Source of the DNA: Anthostomella pinea
Taxonomy: Eukaryota > Ascomycota > Sordariomycetes > Xylariales > Xylariaceae
DNA length: 64,000 nt
Direction of reading: 5' to 3'
NCBI GenBank assembly: GCA_963556695.1
Contig: CAUWAG010000003.1
Coordinates: 5,642,001-5,706,000, forward strand
Positions within the stretch are counted from its first letter, which is position 1. Each line of letters opens with the position of its first letter. The notes beneath the pieces are model-generated. The model was not told the DNA's origin. It did no database searches and saw only the letters and a list, made by a program, of their open reading frames with translations. The translations under genes and the position numbers were made by a program. Positions 1 through 11,181 of the stretch are shown one piece after another.

Positions 1-365
1 CCCAGATTAACCTGGTAAGCAATCACAGGGGTCCTCGTTTTTGCAACAACTATCATATGGTCGGCGACAAGGCTGCTAGGTTTTGATCTCCTTGCTGGCG
101 GCACAGCCCTACCCCAACCATACACCTGGGCCCTAGTATAAGCTTGCCAGCTTGCTTCCTTTACCGGTGCCCAGCATCCACCTCATACATAGGAATCGTG
201 GCAAAACGGTGTTGCGCCAGAGGATCGTTGGATTGCTCAAAGCAAGAAGAATAAAACCTCTTTACCGACTTGTGTATGCTAATAACAGTGGGGCGAACGG
301 ACACCGGGTTCTATGGTCCCGCACTGCGGCGAATGCAATAAATAGAACAACATGACAACCTTCGC
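1..365. other. Left edge, no gene recognised
   Basis: Ordinary mixed-composition DNA. The only open frame is short and shows no recognisable motif. Nothing supportable was seen. Confidence 0.4.
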
Positions 366-734
366 CTATCTTAGGAAGACAACAACATTCCGCAAGGAGA
401 TACCCAACGCTGGCCGTTGACGATGTCGCCGTCGCTCAGTGTCTTGCCCTGGTTGCAGCAGACGCCGTCGGCTGGGCCGTCTTCTCGCGCGGCGGGCAGC
501 CTGGTGCCGTCTCGCTTCGCCGCTTCGAGAGCCGTGTCGTTGCTGAAGTCCATAACGATTGCCGCCGGGCCCGAGCGGGGCCCTCGAATCGAGTCCCATG
601 TGCCGGGTCGTGATGGTGCTGGCCTTGTCAACGTGCCCGATGTAGAAACCGTCGGGAGCATTGGCTGGGATCATGGCCCCAACATGATAGGCAGCCGAGA
701 TGGAAGAAAGAATGAAGGCTTGAGTGTACAACAT
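366..734 (-). pseudogene. Small secreted protein, probably frameshifted
   Basis: The minus-strand frame starting at 734 opens with a short hydrophobic leader (MLYTQAFILSSISAA) followed by DGFYIGHVDKA, which reads like the start of a small secreted fungal protein. After about 45 codons this frame becomes arginine-rich junk. The other minus frame, ending at 371, then looks like real protein: TWDSIRGP, a GVCCNQGKTLSDGD stretch and a terminal SPCGMLL. The two halves overlap around 590-620, and no intron of plausible size joins them, so a one-base indel is the simplest explanation. The four or so cysteines in the second half fit a cysteine-containing secreted peptide. I do not recognise a named family. 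It could also be an assembly error in an intact gene. Confidence 0.35.
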
Positions 735-800
735 GGTAGCTGTGTTGGAGTGAAGATGAATGGTAGGTGGCAGAAGTATGCAAGAAAATTTGAACTCTGA

Positions 801-1649
801 GAGGTTTTTGACTATTGTATGAGTTGTGGAAAGGTTGAAGCCTGCTGGTGCAGATGTCTACTGGGGATGGCAGAGCATCCTGTTCTCGGAATACCGAGCA
901 ATGGCGGCGCAGAACGACCGAGGTGAGGGAGTTGGCGACTCAATGGGCCTTTCGCGGCCCGCTGGGAGCGCAGACAGCTTTACGGTGGCCATCCAGGGAA
1001 ATCGAAGGTGCATGTCAAGATGAACGTTGATGTGCCAGATGTACGTTGCTGTTGTGGAATTCGCATGGGCTAAATAGAGTGGGAGAGCGTGCTGCCTTAC
1101 ATGTATGGGAGGATGTATGTGGGAAAGATCTCTCGTTATTCCTGTTTTCCAGTCGTTCGTTTTACTCAACTCATCGAGCAATATGAATCGGTTCACCGGC
1201 TTGCCGTACCTATCCGATGCGATATTAGAGTGACAACGGCTGCGAAGAGAGACACTATGGTGTTCAACACAGCAGCCCGAGCGACGAGCGATTAGATCAT
1301 TGATCTCATCAATCCAGAATCAGCCGTGACTTTGACCAGAGTGTCGATATTTATTCTCTTGGCTCATGCCTGAACGTCTGTGGGAACCTCGTGAGTGATA
1401 GGACCAGTCATATGCGACAGTGGTCTTGGTAGATACTAGATAGGGGGGCGGCCTTCTCGAGCGCTCGGACCATCTTAAAAGTATCACTGCGGCGATAAGA
1501 TCCAAAGTGGATCCGGATCATCTAAGCGCCGGTCCAATGACGAGCACACTAATTGGATTGACCTCCAGTACGTCGAACATCTCAAAGTACCTCGTTGCCA
1601 CCGACCTAGATGAACCTTTCCATCCCCAATTGACCTTCACACACTGCAG
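801..1649. other. Divergent intergenic region upstream of nuo-49
   Basis: It separates the minus-strand secreted-protein remnant from the plus-strand complex I gene. No further gene was seen. It presumably contains the promoter and 5' leader of the complex I gene. Confidence 0.4.
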
Positions 1650-3203
1650 ATGGCGTCGCTCTATCGTATGGCCGGCTGCGGCGCCAGGCGCCTGCACCTC
1701 GCAAAGCCCTCGATACGTGCTTTCTCCCAGACAGCACTGCGATCTGCCACCCCCAGCGAGACTCCCCAGCGCACCACCCTCCAGCCCGTCGACCCCGACT
1801 GGACTCATCCCTCCGACCCCTATGGCATGACCCGCCTCCAGAACCAAGCCGGCAGCACCGAAGGCTCGCGAGAAGGAAGCATTCACAACCGGAAGATCCG
1901 CCACTACACCGTCAACTTTGGTCCTCAGCATCCTGCCGCCCACGGCGTGTTGCGGTTGATTCTCGAGCTGAGCGGAGAGGAAATCGTTCGCGCCGATCCT
2001 CACGTCGGCCTGCTGCACCGAGGAACCGAGAAGTTGATCGAGTACAAGACCTACCTACAGGCGCTGCCCTACTTCGACCGACTGGACTACGTCTCGATGA
2101 TGACCAACGAGCAATGTTTCTCGCTGGCAGTTGAGAAGCTGCTGAACGTGGAAATTCCCGACCGAGCGAAGTGGATTCGGACACTGTTTGGAGAGATCAC
2201 GCGCATTCTTAACCATCTCATGTCTGTATTGTCTCACGCCATGGATGTTGGCGCGTTGACGCCCTTCCTGTGGGGTTTCGAAGAACGAGAAAAGTTGATG
2301 GTAAGCCTGTTCCACGAACGGGGAGGAACGTTGATACGACAGGACTACCGGAAGATAGCATGATGGACGCACAATGCTAACTAATCCCGCAGGAATTCTA
2401 TGAACGCGTCTCGGGAGCTCGACTTCACGCAGCCTATGTCAGACCCGGCGGTGTTCACCAAGACATACCAGTAGGACTGCTGGATGATATCTACCAATGG
2501 GCCACGCAATTTGGAGACCGAATCGACGAAACCGAAGAGATGCTCACAGATAACCGTATCTGGATCCAACGGTTACAGGGTGTAGGTGTCGTGCCCGCCA
2601 CCGAGGCCCTCAACTTGTCGTTCTCTGGTGTCATGTTGCGAGGATCTGGTGTCCCCTGGGACATCCGTAAGAGCCAGCCATACGACGCTTACGACCAAGT
2701 CGAGTTCGACGTCCCCGTTGGTGTGAACGGCGACTGCTACGACAGATATCTGTGCCGTATGGAAGAGTTCCGCCAGTCGCTCCGTATCATCCACCAATGC
2801 CTAAACAAGATGCCCGCCGGCCCTGTCCGCGTGGAAGACTACAAGGTCTCGCCTCCTCCGCGTGCCGCCATGAAAGAAAACATGGAGGCCCTGATCCACC
2901 ACTTCCTTCTGTACACCAAGGGTTACGCCGTACCACCAGGTGAGACGTACTCGGCCATCGAAGCACCGAAGGGAGAGATGGGTGTGTACGTTGTCAGTGA
3001 CGGCAGTGAGAGGCCGTACCGGTGTCACATTCGTGCCCCCGGATTTGCTCACTTGGGTGGATTTGACCACGTCTGCAAGGGTCACCTGTTGGCTGATGCC
3101 GTGGCCGTCATCGGTACAATGGATCTGGTGTTCGGTAAGTGCAATTCCTTGAGACAGTCACAGACGTCATACTAACTACTTTTCAGGTGAGGTGGATAGA
3201 TGA
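1650..3203 (+). CDS. nuo-49: NADH:ubiquinone oxidoreductase 49-kDa subunit (complex I)
   Basis: A core peripheral-arm subunit of mitochondrial complex I (NDUFS2/NuoD family) that helps form the ubiquinone-binding pocket. There are three exons, 1650-2300, 2393-3134 and 3187-3203, with introns GTAAGC..CAG and GTAAGT..CAG, giving 469 residues. The N-terminus is Arg/Ser-rich and acid-poor for about 40 residues, as in a mitochondrial presequence. The family signature [18 protein letters not shown] lies near residues 85-102, followed by the [13 protein letters not shown] segment. The last exon supplies only EVDR, completing the invariant DLVFGEVDR ending and confirming the second intron. Length and ending match the family. 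I see no frame damage. Confidence 0.96.
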
Positions 3204-4401
3204 TCCAGGAGTACAACCCAAATAGAAATAAGATGCATTTTAGGAGTTGACCTTTCATATGTACAATAGCCCCAGTGGCAAACCCGCGTATGTGGACCAG
3301 AGCACGATGCCGCATGCTGCTCCGCTACTGACGTCTCCTTCGCCATTATTGGCAAGGGGAACACGTCAGCACGTATATACAATCAAGATTCATCGCAAAC
3401 CTTGTTCAGAAAAGCAGTTGCGAGTGGGTCGCGACTGATTAAGGCGCCATGTCCGATGTCGAGTGACCTCCAACCACTGCACTCTTTTCAACATTCATAA
3501 TGACAGCATGCTTGACCGTTCCAAGCCTCCCGACCCAACCATTGGTCGTAGCCACGCTTCCAAGACTCAACGGAGCCAGAAGCAAGGGAAGCGGAGGCGA
3601 GGGAAATCACGAAAGAATATGGCACGGCTCGATGAAATCTAAGAGGATGTGTAGGTAAGAACCGTGTGGTCAGATTGTCTATCTAACTGCTTCTACGAGT
3701 ACATGACCGCCAGATGCTGTCGTGAAGGCATCGCCTAACCAAATCAGAGAAATATCAGGTAGTCAGTCCTCTACCATCTCCCAACCAGATCAAGGAAATA
3801 TCAAGTAGTTTCTCTACCACCGCCGCACCAAATCATGATAAATCAAGAGTCCTCCGACATAACCCGGGAACTTAATCACCGACTTCTCTGTCACATCCTC
3901 AAATCAACCGGAGAGATAGATGATCAATGCAGTCAGTGGAGAGATTGTCGCAAGATGGGAAGCTAGTCGAGATTGGCGGACAGATGCTTCGAAGACGTCG
4001 CAAAGTCGAAGATGGCTTTGAGCTCGGTTGAGGAGGGTCGATAGTGAGAAGGGATTGTTGTCGTCGAGGAAAGAATCAGAGTGCGAAGAGGATGAGGCGT
4101 CGGTTGCTGGTCTGGGTAGTGGTGCTGATTGTGTCGAGTGCGTTGTCGGGTGAGTCGAGTTGCTGTCGGATTAAGACCACAGCCCAGGGGCTGTTGAACT
4201 GGGTGAGAAGAAAAGAAGATGTTGTGTTGACAGGGTGGCGAGAGCTCCAGTAGGAATATGATCTGTGCCAAGCTTGTTGTAGAAAGAACGTCTCTTTTCG
4301 TCGCTGCGAGTCCACACCGAAGCATTCTCTGAGGCTGCCTTCGTAGCAACTTCGACGCCTCACCACAATCAGTCCCCAGCACGCAGCAGCCAAGACCTAA
4401 G
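3204..4401. other. Intergenic region, no gene recognised
   Basis: It lies between the 3' ends of the complex I gene and the minus-strand orphan, so it is a convergent spacer. Short open frames on both strands show no recognisable motif. A small imperfect tandem repeat is listed separately. Confidence 0.4.
3738..3855. repeat. Imperfect tandem repeat, about 45-bp period
   Basis: Three degenerate units start at 3738, 3784 and 3827. Each begins ACCA(A/G)ATCA; the first two run on to AAATATCA(G/A)GTAGT and a CTCTACCA segment. Spacing is 46 then 43 bp. The last unit is shortened. It is non-coding and of unknown function. Confidence 0.55.
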
Positions 4402-5715
4402 TTACAGCTCGGAGGAATACCTGCGCTTCCGAACGGGCGGCTCGTCGCTCTCCAAGGTCTCCAGGCTCAGCGCGCTCAACTCGCACCCCTCGCTCCCCAG
4501 CTCCAGGCTCAGCGCGCTCAGGCTCAGCTCACACTCGTCGAACGAGCCGGCGTGGGACTCGCCCTCGGGGCCGGCCCCGACGGGAAACCCGGCGATGGGG
4601 GTGTCCAGCGGCTGAAACTGGACCATGGACGGGATCTCGCTCTTGGCCTCTGCTATAACGGCGAGCGGGGCCCCGACGATGAGCGTCTCCTGCGGCAGGT
4701 GCATGAGCTGCGTCGTCTGCAGGTCGACCGGGGATGGGTTGATGGGGCCGAGGATCATGTCCAGCGGCCGCAGGTCGGGCGGGCTGCAGGTCCAGCGCGC
4801 GGGCGTGCCGATGGCGGGTTTGTTGTGGGGGAATTCGGGACTGGTGGTGTTTTGCTCGGAGCGGTGGGTCTCGGATTTCAGGCGGGTGGAGGGTCCAGCG
4901 GGGGTGGTGGTGGTGGTGGTGTTGTTGTTGGGATCGTAGGTGTTGTGGCCAAACTGGTTGGGGTGGAATCCGGCCTTGTAGTAGTCTTGATTGCCGCTAC
5001 CGGCGGTGGAGAGAAAGGGGGCGGTCGCAATGGGGGTTTGCTGAGGGTAAAGGGGGAGCGCTGATCTGAGGTTGGCCTTCTTCTTGCTGCCCTTGTTCTT
5101 GCCCTTTCCCTTGGGCATCGGGAGGGTGTTCGTGCTGGGTGCTTTCTCGTGGTGGCCGTGCTTGACCTCATCACCGGCTCCTTTCTCGTGATGGCCGTAC
5201 TTGATCTCATCACCAAACTCCTTCATGGTCTGGGGCTCATACTTCGCGAAGCTGACGGGACACTTGCATTTGCCGTTCTCGTGGTGCTTGGCGTGGTCCT
5301 TGGTCCACTCGGCGGCGTACAGGCTGGACAGTCGCAACGAGACCTGCAGCGTGCTGTCTACCTCGGTCTCCTTGTATAGGGGCGGCGCGATGTCGGCGGC
5401 CAGACCTTGGTTGGTACTGCTGGTCTGGTCATTAGCCCGAGTGACCTGTCGCGGCTGCTGCAGGTACGGGAAGACCGTGCCGCAATTGCAAGCGCCACGT
5501 TCGTGCATCCAACGATGCTCGATGTCGAGGATGTCAAAGTAGCGACCGTGAAGGATCCGTGAGCATGCTGGACACATGCCCTCCGATAGGAATGGGCGCA
5601 CGGCAGGGCCGGGACAGCATGGGTTCGTGTGAAGATGGGTGGTCATGGGGCAGGGGCGGTTGATCGGGGTGCTGCTGTGCCCGCAGGTGTAGGCGATGAA
5701 CTCCTTGAAGCACAT
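4402..5715 (-). CDS. Cys/His-rich orphan protein, 437 aa
   Basis: A single exon from an ATG at 5715. The first 85 residues are rich in Cys and His, with pairs such as TCGH, NPCCPG, MCPAC and CNCG. This suggests a small zinc-binding module, but the spacing does not match a RING or zinc finger I can name. The middle part is low-complexity, with two near-identical GDE(I/V)K(Y/H)GHHEK blocks, a Lys/Gly-rich patch KGKGKNKGSKKK and an Asn/Thr run. The C-terminus repeats a CELS(L)SALSLE motif about three times before a basic KRRYSSEL tail. I recall similar Cys-rich N-termini in uncharacterised ascomycete proteins but give no function. The long frame, sensible codon use and clean ends make it a likely real gene. 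Confidence 0.7.
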   Translation of the reverse strand: MCFKEFIAYTCGHSSTPINRPCPMTTHLHTNPCCPGPAVRPFLSEGMCPACSRILHGRYFDILDIEHRWMHERGACNCGTVFPYLQQPRQVTRANDQTSSTNQGLAADIAPPLYKETEVDSTLQVSLRLSSLYAAEWTKDHAKHHENGKCKCPVSFAKYEPQTMKEFGDEIKYGHHEKGAGDEVKHGHHEKAPSTNTLPMPKGKGKNKGSKKKANLRSALPLYPQQTPIATAPFLSTAGSGNQDYYKAGFHPNQFGHNTYDPNNNTTTTTTPAGPSTRLKSETHRSEQNTTSPEFPHNKPAIGTPARWTCSPPDLRPLDMILGPINPSPVDLQTTQLMHLPQETLIVGAPLAVIAEAKSEIPSMVQFQPLDTPIAGFPVGAGPEGESHAGSFDECELSLSALSLELGSEGCELSALSLETLESDEPPVRKRRYSSEL

Positions 5716-8383
5716 GGTGACTTGGCTGTCTGCTGGACTGCAGTGAATGCTTCAATGGTGATATGTAGGCAAGCGTGCGTTGTTGCTCAGTTCAAAGAAA
5801 CTTGTTTCTGCCAAAGGGATGGTTGTTAGTGGAAGAAGAGGAAGAATGTAGATCATCTGGGGTGCGGATGGTAAGGTGTGCGGTGTGACCTACCAGTAGG
5901 CGCCAATGGATGTATTTGCGATAATGCCAGGGTGGAGGGAAGTTGGAGTATTGCGATACTCGAGGACTGTAATGGATCAGCTTGGGTGATGACTGGAGGC
6001 TGTGGAGTCCAAACACCAGGACGTTGTTCAATATCTCTCTGGCGTGTTGTCAGTACCAGACTTGGATTTTCAGAGCTAGCTGCCTAGAGAAGGAACGACT
6101 GGGGGGTATCAATGGCGAAAGGCTCCAATAGGACCGGACTGCATACTCCTTACTGGTAGGGGGCACCAAGGGGCAAGCGACTGTGAAGTTGTCGCTGCGG
6201 AGGCCCTTGAGGAAGAGTCGACTCTGTGATTGTTACAGACCAAGTGATGTATGTCAATCACTACGTAGTGACTACTTTCCCTATACTATCAGCGAGTAGC
6301 TGAAGAGACGTGGTGATTGCAGGTGCGACCGGAGCAGGATCTTGACGGGGTCGCAGGGAGGTGGAGGCGAGAGAGTTGTAGAGGAACCGGGAGAAGGTCA
6401 GTCAAACCTGCCCTCTGGCGTTAGAGCCAAGATTACGTATATGATTGTAGTAGATAATGTGCTAGTACTTGCCTGGGCGGGATCAGAGAATGTCCTTGGG
6501 GGTAGGGACTTCGAGTCAACCCTAGGGGTGGTCGATCGGGAGGGCCGTCGTAATGTCACTTTGCAGCTGTGGAAATATAGGCCAGTGTGTTTCTAAGCTT
6601 GACATAGTACATACGATGGTCTCTGCGAACGATATACATTTGGCCCCATGGTGACCTGATCGCCGAGCACATTTGGCAGTCATCTCTAGCCGTTGTTTGC
6701 CGTGGGCACAGGCCTGGAAGAGGTACTAGTGAGCATTTCAGGCCTGATTGGAAACTGAGAGGGGCTTTATATGAAATTGATGACATTTTATCTTAGTGTC
6801 CCCGTTCCGTGACTTACAGATTGCCATATGTGTCACGCTGCCATGTAAGAGTCTTGGAAAAGGGCCGTAGCGTCATCCCCTCTCAAAGGCCTACAGAAGA
6901 AGCTTCATAAAGCTGGCCATCAATGGTCCATTGACGAATCACTACTTGGAGGAAGCTTTTCTTGCTGCCAGAACTGTACCAACAGCGGCGGCAAGCAGTT
7001 GGTGAAGCAAAGCCCCTTTTGACAAATGTAAAAGGCAAGAAAGAACTTGTGAAGTTTGCCTTGAGGGACTTTGCCAATGCCTAAGGTGCAAGAGATCCAT
7101 CATTCTTATGTAACTTCCATGTCACTTGGGGAGGTAGTGTGAAAAACAAAGCGCAATGCCTAAGCAGGGAAGCATAGGCCGGAAATTTTCACCTTACTAA
7201 TCGGTTCTTCATGGTATGGTCACCTGGCAGACCTGCATATTGACACGGACACCTTGTAATCAACATGCCCATATGCTTTGTGTGATGCTTGGGAGCATTC
7301 GCACGGCTCCAATGAGCGCTAGGGTGTTTGCCATAATGAAGCACTCTAGAGCATGGCTCCTGTTCACAGGACATGGACCGGTTCGCCCATATCGAGAAAA
7401 GCACTTAGCTTCAAAGGGTTTGAAGGGGTTATGGTCAGAAGTGAACCCGTGCCGTGTTACTGCGCCTTGTTTAGTACATTGGCTCTTTGATTTGGGGCGC
7501 AACCCCCTATTTGGAGCGGCTGGACTGTGCGTTGAAGGAGCTCGTTCTCTTACCATATGAGCTTGCAGAGAGGATTTGTCACTTTGTTGGAAGGACGATG
7601 CCAGCATGTTAATACAGCATCAGAGTCACACTACCAGGTTGCTATTATTAGTGAGCGTGTCAGCGTCACTCTTAAGGAACCAACTACCTTGTAATCACTG
7701 CTACGGTTGGTAGAAACATAAGCCTTCGGGCTTGGGAGGTAGGTCTAGCGATGAACATAGCTATTAGTGATGAGAGGAGCCCCATCCCAAGGCGTAATCC
7801 AGTCCCATATCTAGTGCGGGACGAGTATCATCTCAACTTGTTCTCCTGCTTTGCGTTGTAAGGTTACTACATGTCGAGACTTCGCTAGCCACTACATCTT
7901 GACTATGTTCCCAGCCAAGGGTTGGTCATTTGCTCTACTGCGGGCGTATAGTTAAGTCTTTGTTAAACACTGTCAAGAGGATTGGGATATCTTATAAAGA
8001 CGCTTCACTGGATTCGCTTGAGGCCTTGTGATGTCATGCTAGGCCTTGCTCCAATGGTATGTACCGGGCAGTCCGGTGTTCCTACGGGGCATAATGTGAC
8101 TAGGTACGACCAACGTCTTGTCGACCCAATTTGCTCCGCCGTTATGGAATACGGTGATCTTCCACAGGAGCGGCCTAGTTTTGCCCATTATAAGGCTGAC
8201 TGCTGTACCTATGTAACTAGAAACATGCACGTCTACGTATTCTATTAATAAAGTGAATCTAGATCTGGAAACTACCGGTGGCGAATCTCTGACGTTCAAG
8301 GGAGCAGAATCCAAAGTGCCTCAATGCCACCTGTCCCCTTGGCCCCCTGAACACCGAGCGGACGAAGCGACGAGGCCCTGCCA
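5716..8383. other. 2.7-kb gene-poor spacer
   Basis: No convincing gene. Open frames are short, overlap on both strands and lack motifs. Base composition is balanced, so it is not an obvious RIP island. The first few hundred bases next to 5716 presumably hold the promoter and 5' leader of the minus-strand orphan. It may contain old decayed sequence that I cannot identify. Confidence 0.4.
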
Positions 8384-8575
8384 ATGCCACTGCCAATCGT
8401 TGACTTGATTTTATTCTCATGTATATTTAACCCGCCGTTCTCGCATCACTGGCCGCATATCATTTGTCGTTTTATCATTCATTCTCACATCTCACATTAC
8501 TCGACACCAACATCTTCCAAATGGCATCGATTGTCACCCTATCACAAGAGTCTCTCATCTGCATCATCCAACATC

Positions 8576-8881
8576 ATGCGCTTTTCCGGCAGCATTTTCG
8601 GCCTCATGGCACTCTTTGCGATCGGAGCAAGGAGCGCGGCCCTCGACCCCAAGTCAATGCCCGAAGGCACACAGCTCAGGGCTAGAAGCGAGGCACCGGG
8701 CTACGGAGCCGAAGGCGGCTTCGGTCTCACAGGGACGACACCAAGCCCAGCCGCAGCTGCAGACGAGTCTGGGCAGAAGAGATCTGGCGGCACACAGTGC
8801 GCGTCGTCCCGAGCACCTAGTGACCGGCTTGGAGAGCGGCGCAAACAATCGACTTGCCGAAGCCGGAGGAGGCGCCCGTGA
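8576..8881 (+). CDS. Possible small secreted protein, 101 aa
   Basis: An ATG at 8576 follows a TATATTTAA-like box near 8420 and a C/T-rich leader. It begins with a plausible signal peptide, MRFSGSIFGLMALFAIGARSA. The following 35 residues are rich in Gly, Ala and Pro and contain a basic RAR site. The last third becomes Arg-rich and does not look like selected protein, so a frameshift or a missed intron near 8780-8830 is possible. Only two cysteines remain. No family recognised. Confidence 0.4.
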   Translation: MRFSGSIFGLMALFAIGARSAALDPKSMPEGTQLRARSEAPGYGAEGGFGLTGTTPSPAAAADESGQKRSGGTQCASSRAPSDRLGERRKQSTCRSRRRRP

Positions 8882-9440
8882 CCAGCCAGTCCCGTGGCGT
8901 TGAGGCGGCTGCTACCGCCATGGACCATCGTGACTGGCGCGGTTGGTGCTCGCGTGTATTGGGCGGTCAATGATGTCGAGATAGACTTGATGAGCTCGGC
9001 TAGTTGTAGAGCAATCTGCAAACAGGACAAGACAATGAACCAAATGTCAACCTTCACCGCTGTTGGTAATACCGCATATTTTGTCAATAACAAGGCACAC
9101 CATAGCCAATGATTCCAACTCAGCTTTCCGTCCCCTGAAAACCAAGGATTGGAATACTTCTAGTAGGAGCTGAAAGTCTGTAGCAAACTGTGGCATACAT
9201 GTACCTTGTACTTCTACCTGGAAGTTTGTTTGCTATCATGGGGAATCTTTCGTCCGCCAATCTGAACTATGACTCAAGCGTGCCAGCCACAGCACGCCAG
9301 GGGGAGCCTGCACAATTATGAAGCTGTTCAGATTCTCCGTCCAGACTCTTTTAAATAGCAGGGTTTTGTCTTTAACTTCCTCGTGCTTCAACCTTATAGT
9401 CTCTACAGTCAGAGCCACTACCTATCACGATTTGGGGTTT
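8882..9440. other. Spacer, no gene recognised
   Basis: Short frames only. The right half (from about 9310) becomes AT-rich and runs into the RIP-like repeat scrap listed separately. Confidence 0.35.
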
Positions 9441-9575
9441 TCTTTATTTAAGCTTTTCGACCGAAAGGAAAAGCCAAACCTAAATACCCTAAAAGATAAC
9501 AAAAAGCAAAGCCCTCATGCTATACGCTAAATTTATTAAAATAAAACGCTACAAATTATCTCAATCTACTAAAAT
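9440..9575. repeat. AT-enriched copy of a sequence found at 52.56 kb
   Basis: About 120 bp from TTCGACCG (near 9457) align with 52573-52695. Most differences are C/T or G/A, and this copy carries the T or A version. It therefore looks like the mutated member of a duplicated pair. It is non-coding here. Confidence 0.6.
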
Positions 9576-9836
9576 CTTAACCACTAATAGCGTCCACAGG
9601 CTCAAGCCGATGCGTTACACGCCGAACGGCATGCGCCCAAAGCCTCGCCTATAAAGCCAGACCCTGCTCGAGACACCTTGTTCCCTCCTTCATCCTCCCC
9701 CATACATCCGACTCGAAACATCGCCAGAGCGCGCGGAACATCGCACCACGTCACGAGCACTACCCATCCTTCTAAGACCGGGTCGATCATCTCATCATAA
9801 CCCTATCTTCCCTCTACAATCAACTGTGTTGTAGCT

Positions 9837-11181
9837 ATGGCCGAAGGATCTGCAGGCCCTTCCCGGCTTGCTGGTGCCGTCAGATCTTCCCGCAGAGCCT
9901 CTGGTCTTTCCCAACGCGTTGTGTCCGGCGGTTCTGATCAATACACCCGGGATGCCTCACTTGATATTGCTATGCAGGAAAGCCTGAGCCTCGAAAGAGA
10001 AGCTCATTCGAGAGTTAGACAAGGACGGTCCCGCGGTCAGCTTGCAACGATACCTCTCCCTCAGTGCCAAGAACCCTGTTTTGACATCGTCTTCGTTTGC
10101 GGAGAGATACACCGAAGCTTCCAAGTCTGGTAACAATTCGCAGTTCCGCGATATCGGTGCTGGTTATTTCGGCAAAGTCTTCGAACATCCGGGTACACTC
10201 TTCGTGTACAAGCTCAACAACCCAGGCAGGGAGCTTGACCTGTGGAACAACTATCTCATGCACAAGAAGGCGGAGGACAGTCTCACGGCTATCCCGCAAG
10301 CCTCTGGATACGAAGTGCAGATCCCGCGCTGCTATTGGTACACCAACAAGGATACCATATTGTTCTGGGACGACAATCTCGCGAGATTTCCAGATACCAC
10401 GAAGTTCCCACGACAGCGTAGAGACGTCATGTGCATGGAACGCGTCTTCCCCCTGCCTTTCCCGGTACGCAGAAGCTTGGCGATGCTCTACATTCCTGAA
10501 GACAAATGACAAGCCGTTCTCACGGACCCTGCGAACAAAGACTGTCTGATTCGCCCTCTTCTGGGAAAACGAGATGTGACCAGACAGAGCGGCGCTCCGA
10601 GACTTGGAGCATGTTCTCTGCGGAACTACGGCCTGTCTCTCGATGCCATCAAAGCACTCAAGCTCGAAGCTCCAACCATAGCAAGATCTATGGGCCACGC
10701 CCTCGCTGTCATGCATTGGCATGCTGAAATCGACGCCGATGATGTTGAGTTCATTCTCGGAAGCTAGCCGCACCAGGATCAGGTTGTCCGACGGGATGTC
10801 TCGTACCAAGCTATCAAGGCCATGGAATCCGGCACCAACACATAAGAGCGAGCAGTCCACGCGGGCGCCAACTTCTACAAGCAAACCACCAGCTTGTGGC
10901 TCCTCGACTTCAACCTATGCAAGGATTTGAAGCTGACTCCAGCCGGGATCCAGGACGCTGCTCGGTAATTCTTCCAGAATGCGCCCTACTATCCGCGTCC
11001 TATCAAGGGCGATGCGGATATGATGGCTCTGTGGACCATGTTTGCGAGGGAATACCTTGATATCAGCATGAAGATTCTGAATGGAGCCAAGAAGCCGGAG
11101 AACGCGAAGGTTCTCGACCTCCCAGCTCTGTTCATTCGAGGAGTTGAGGAGAAACAAGCCATGGCCAGTGGGAAGTCCTAG
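9837..11181 (+). pseudogene. DUF3669-type protein pseudogene, multiple stops
   Basis: From about 10000 to the TAG at 11179 one reading frame keeps protein-like sequence but is cut by four internal stops: TGA 10507, TAG 10765, TAA 10843 and TAA 10966. The first 55 codons, from the ATG at 9837, are in another frame, so a frameshift also lies near 9985-10020. Family-type segments are IGAGYFGKVFEHPG, CLIRPLLGKRD, SLRNYGLSLDAI, ALAVMHWHAEIDADDVEFILG and NAPYYPRP. I associate these with fungal DUF3669 (zinc-finger-protein-like) proteins of unknown function. The paralogue at 34862-35836 shares these blocks in the same order. The stops fit CAG/CAA/CGA to TAG/TAA/TGA transitions. Confidence 0.8.

Noticed and set aside
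6883..7080. Decayed transposase-like frames on both strands
   Set aside because: Fragments in several frames with no conserved motif; similarity to any family could not be supported.
7690..7780. Small inverted repeats such as AAGCCTTCGGGCTT
   Set aside because: Short isolated hairpins with no gene, terminator context or repeated copies.
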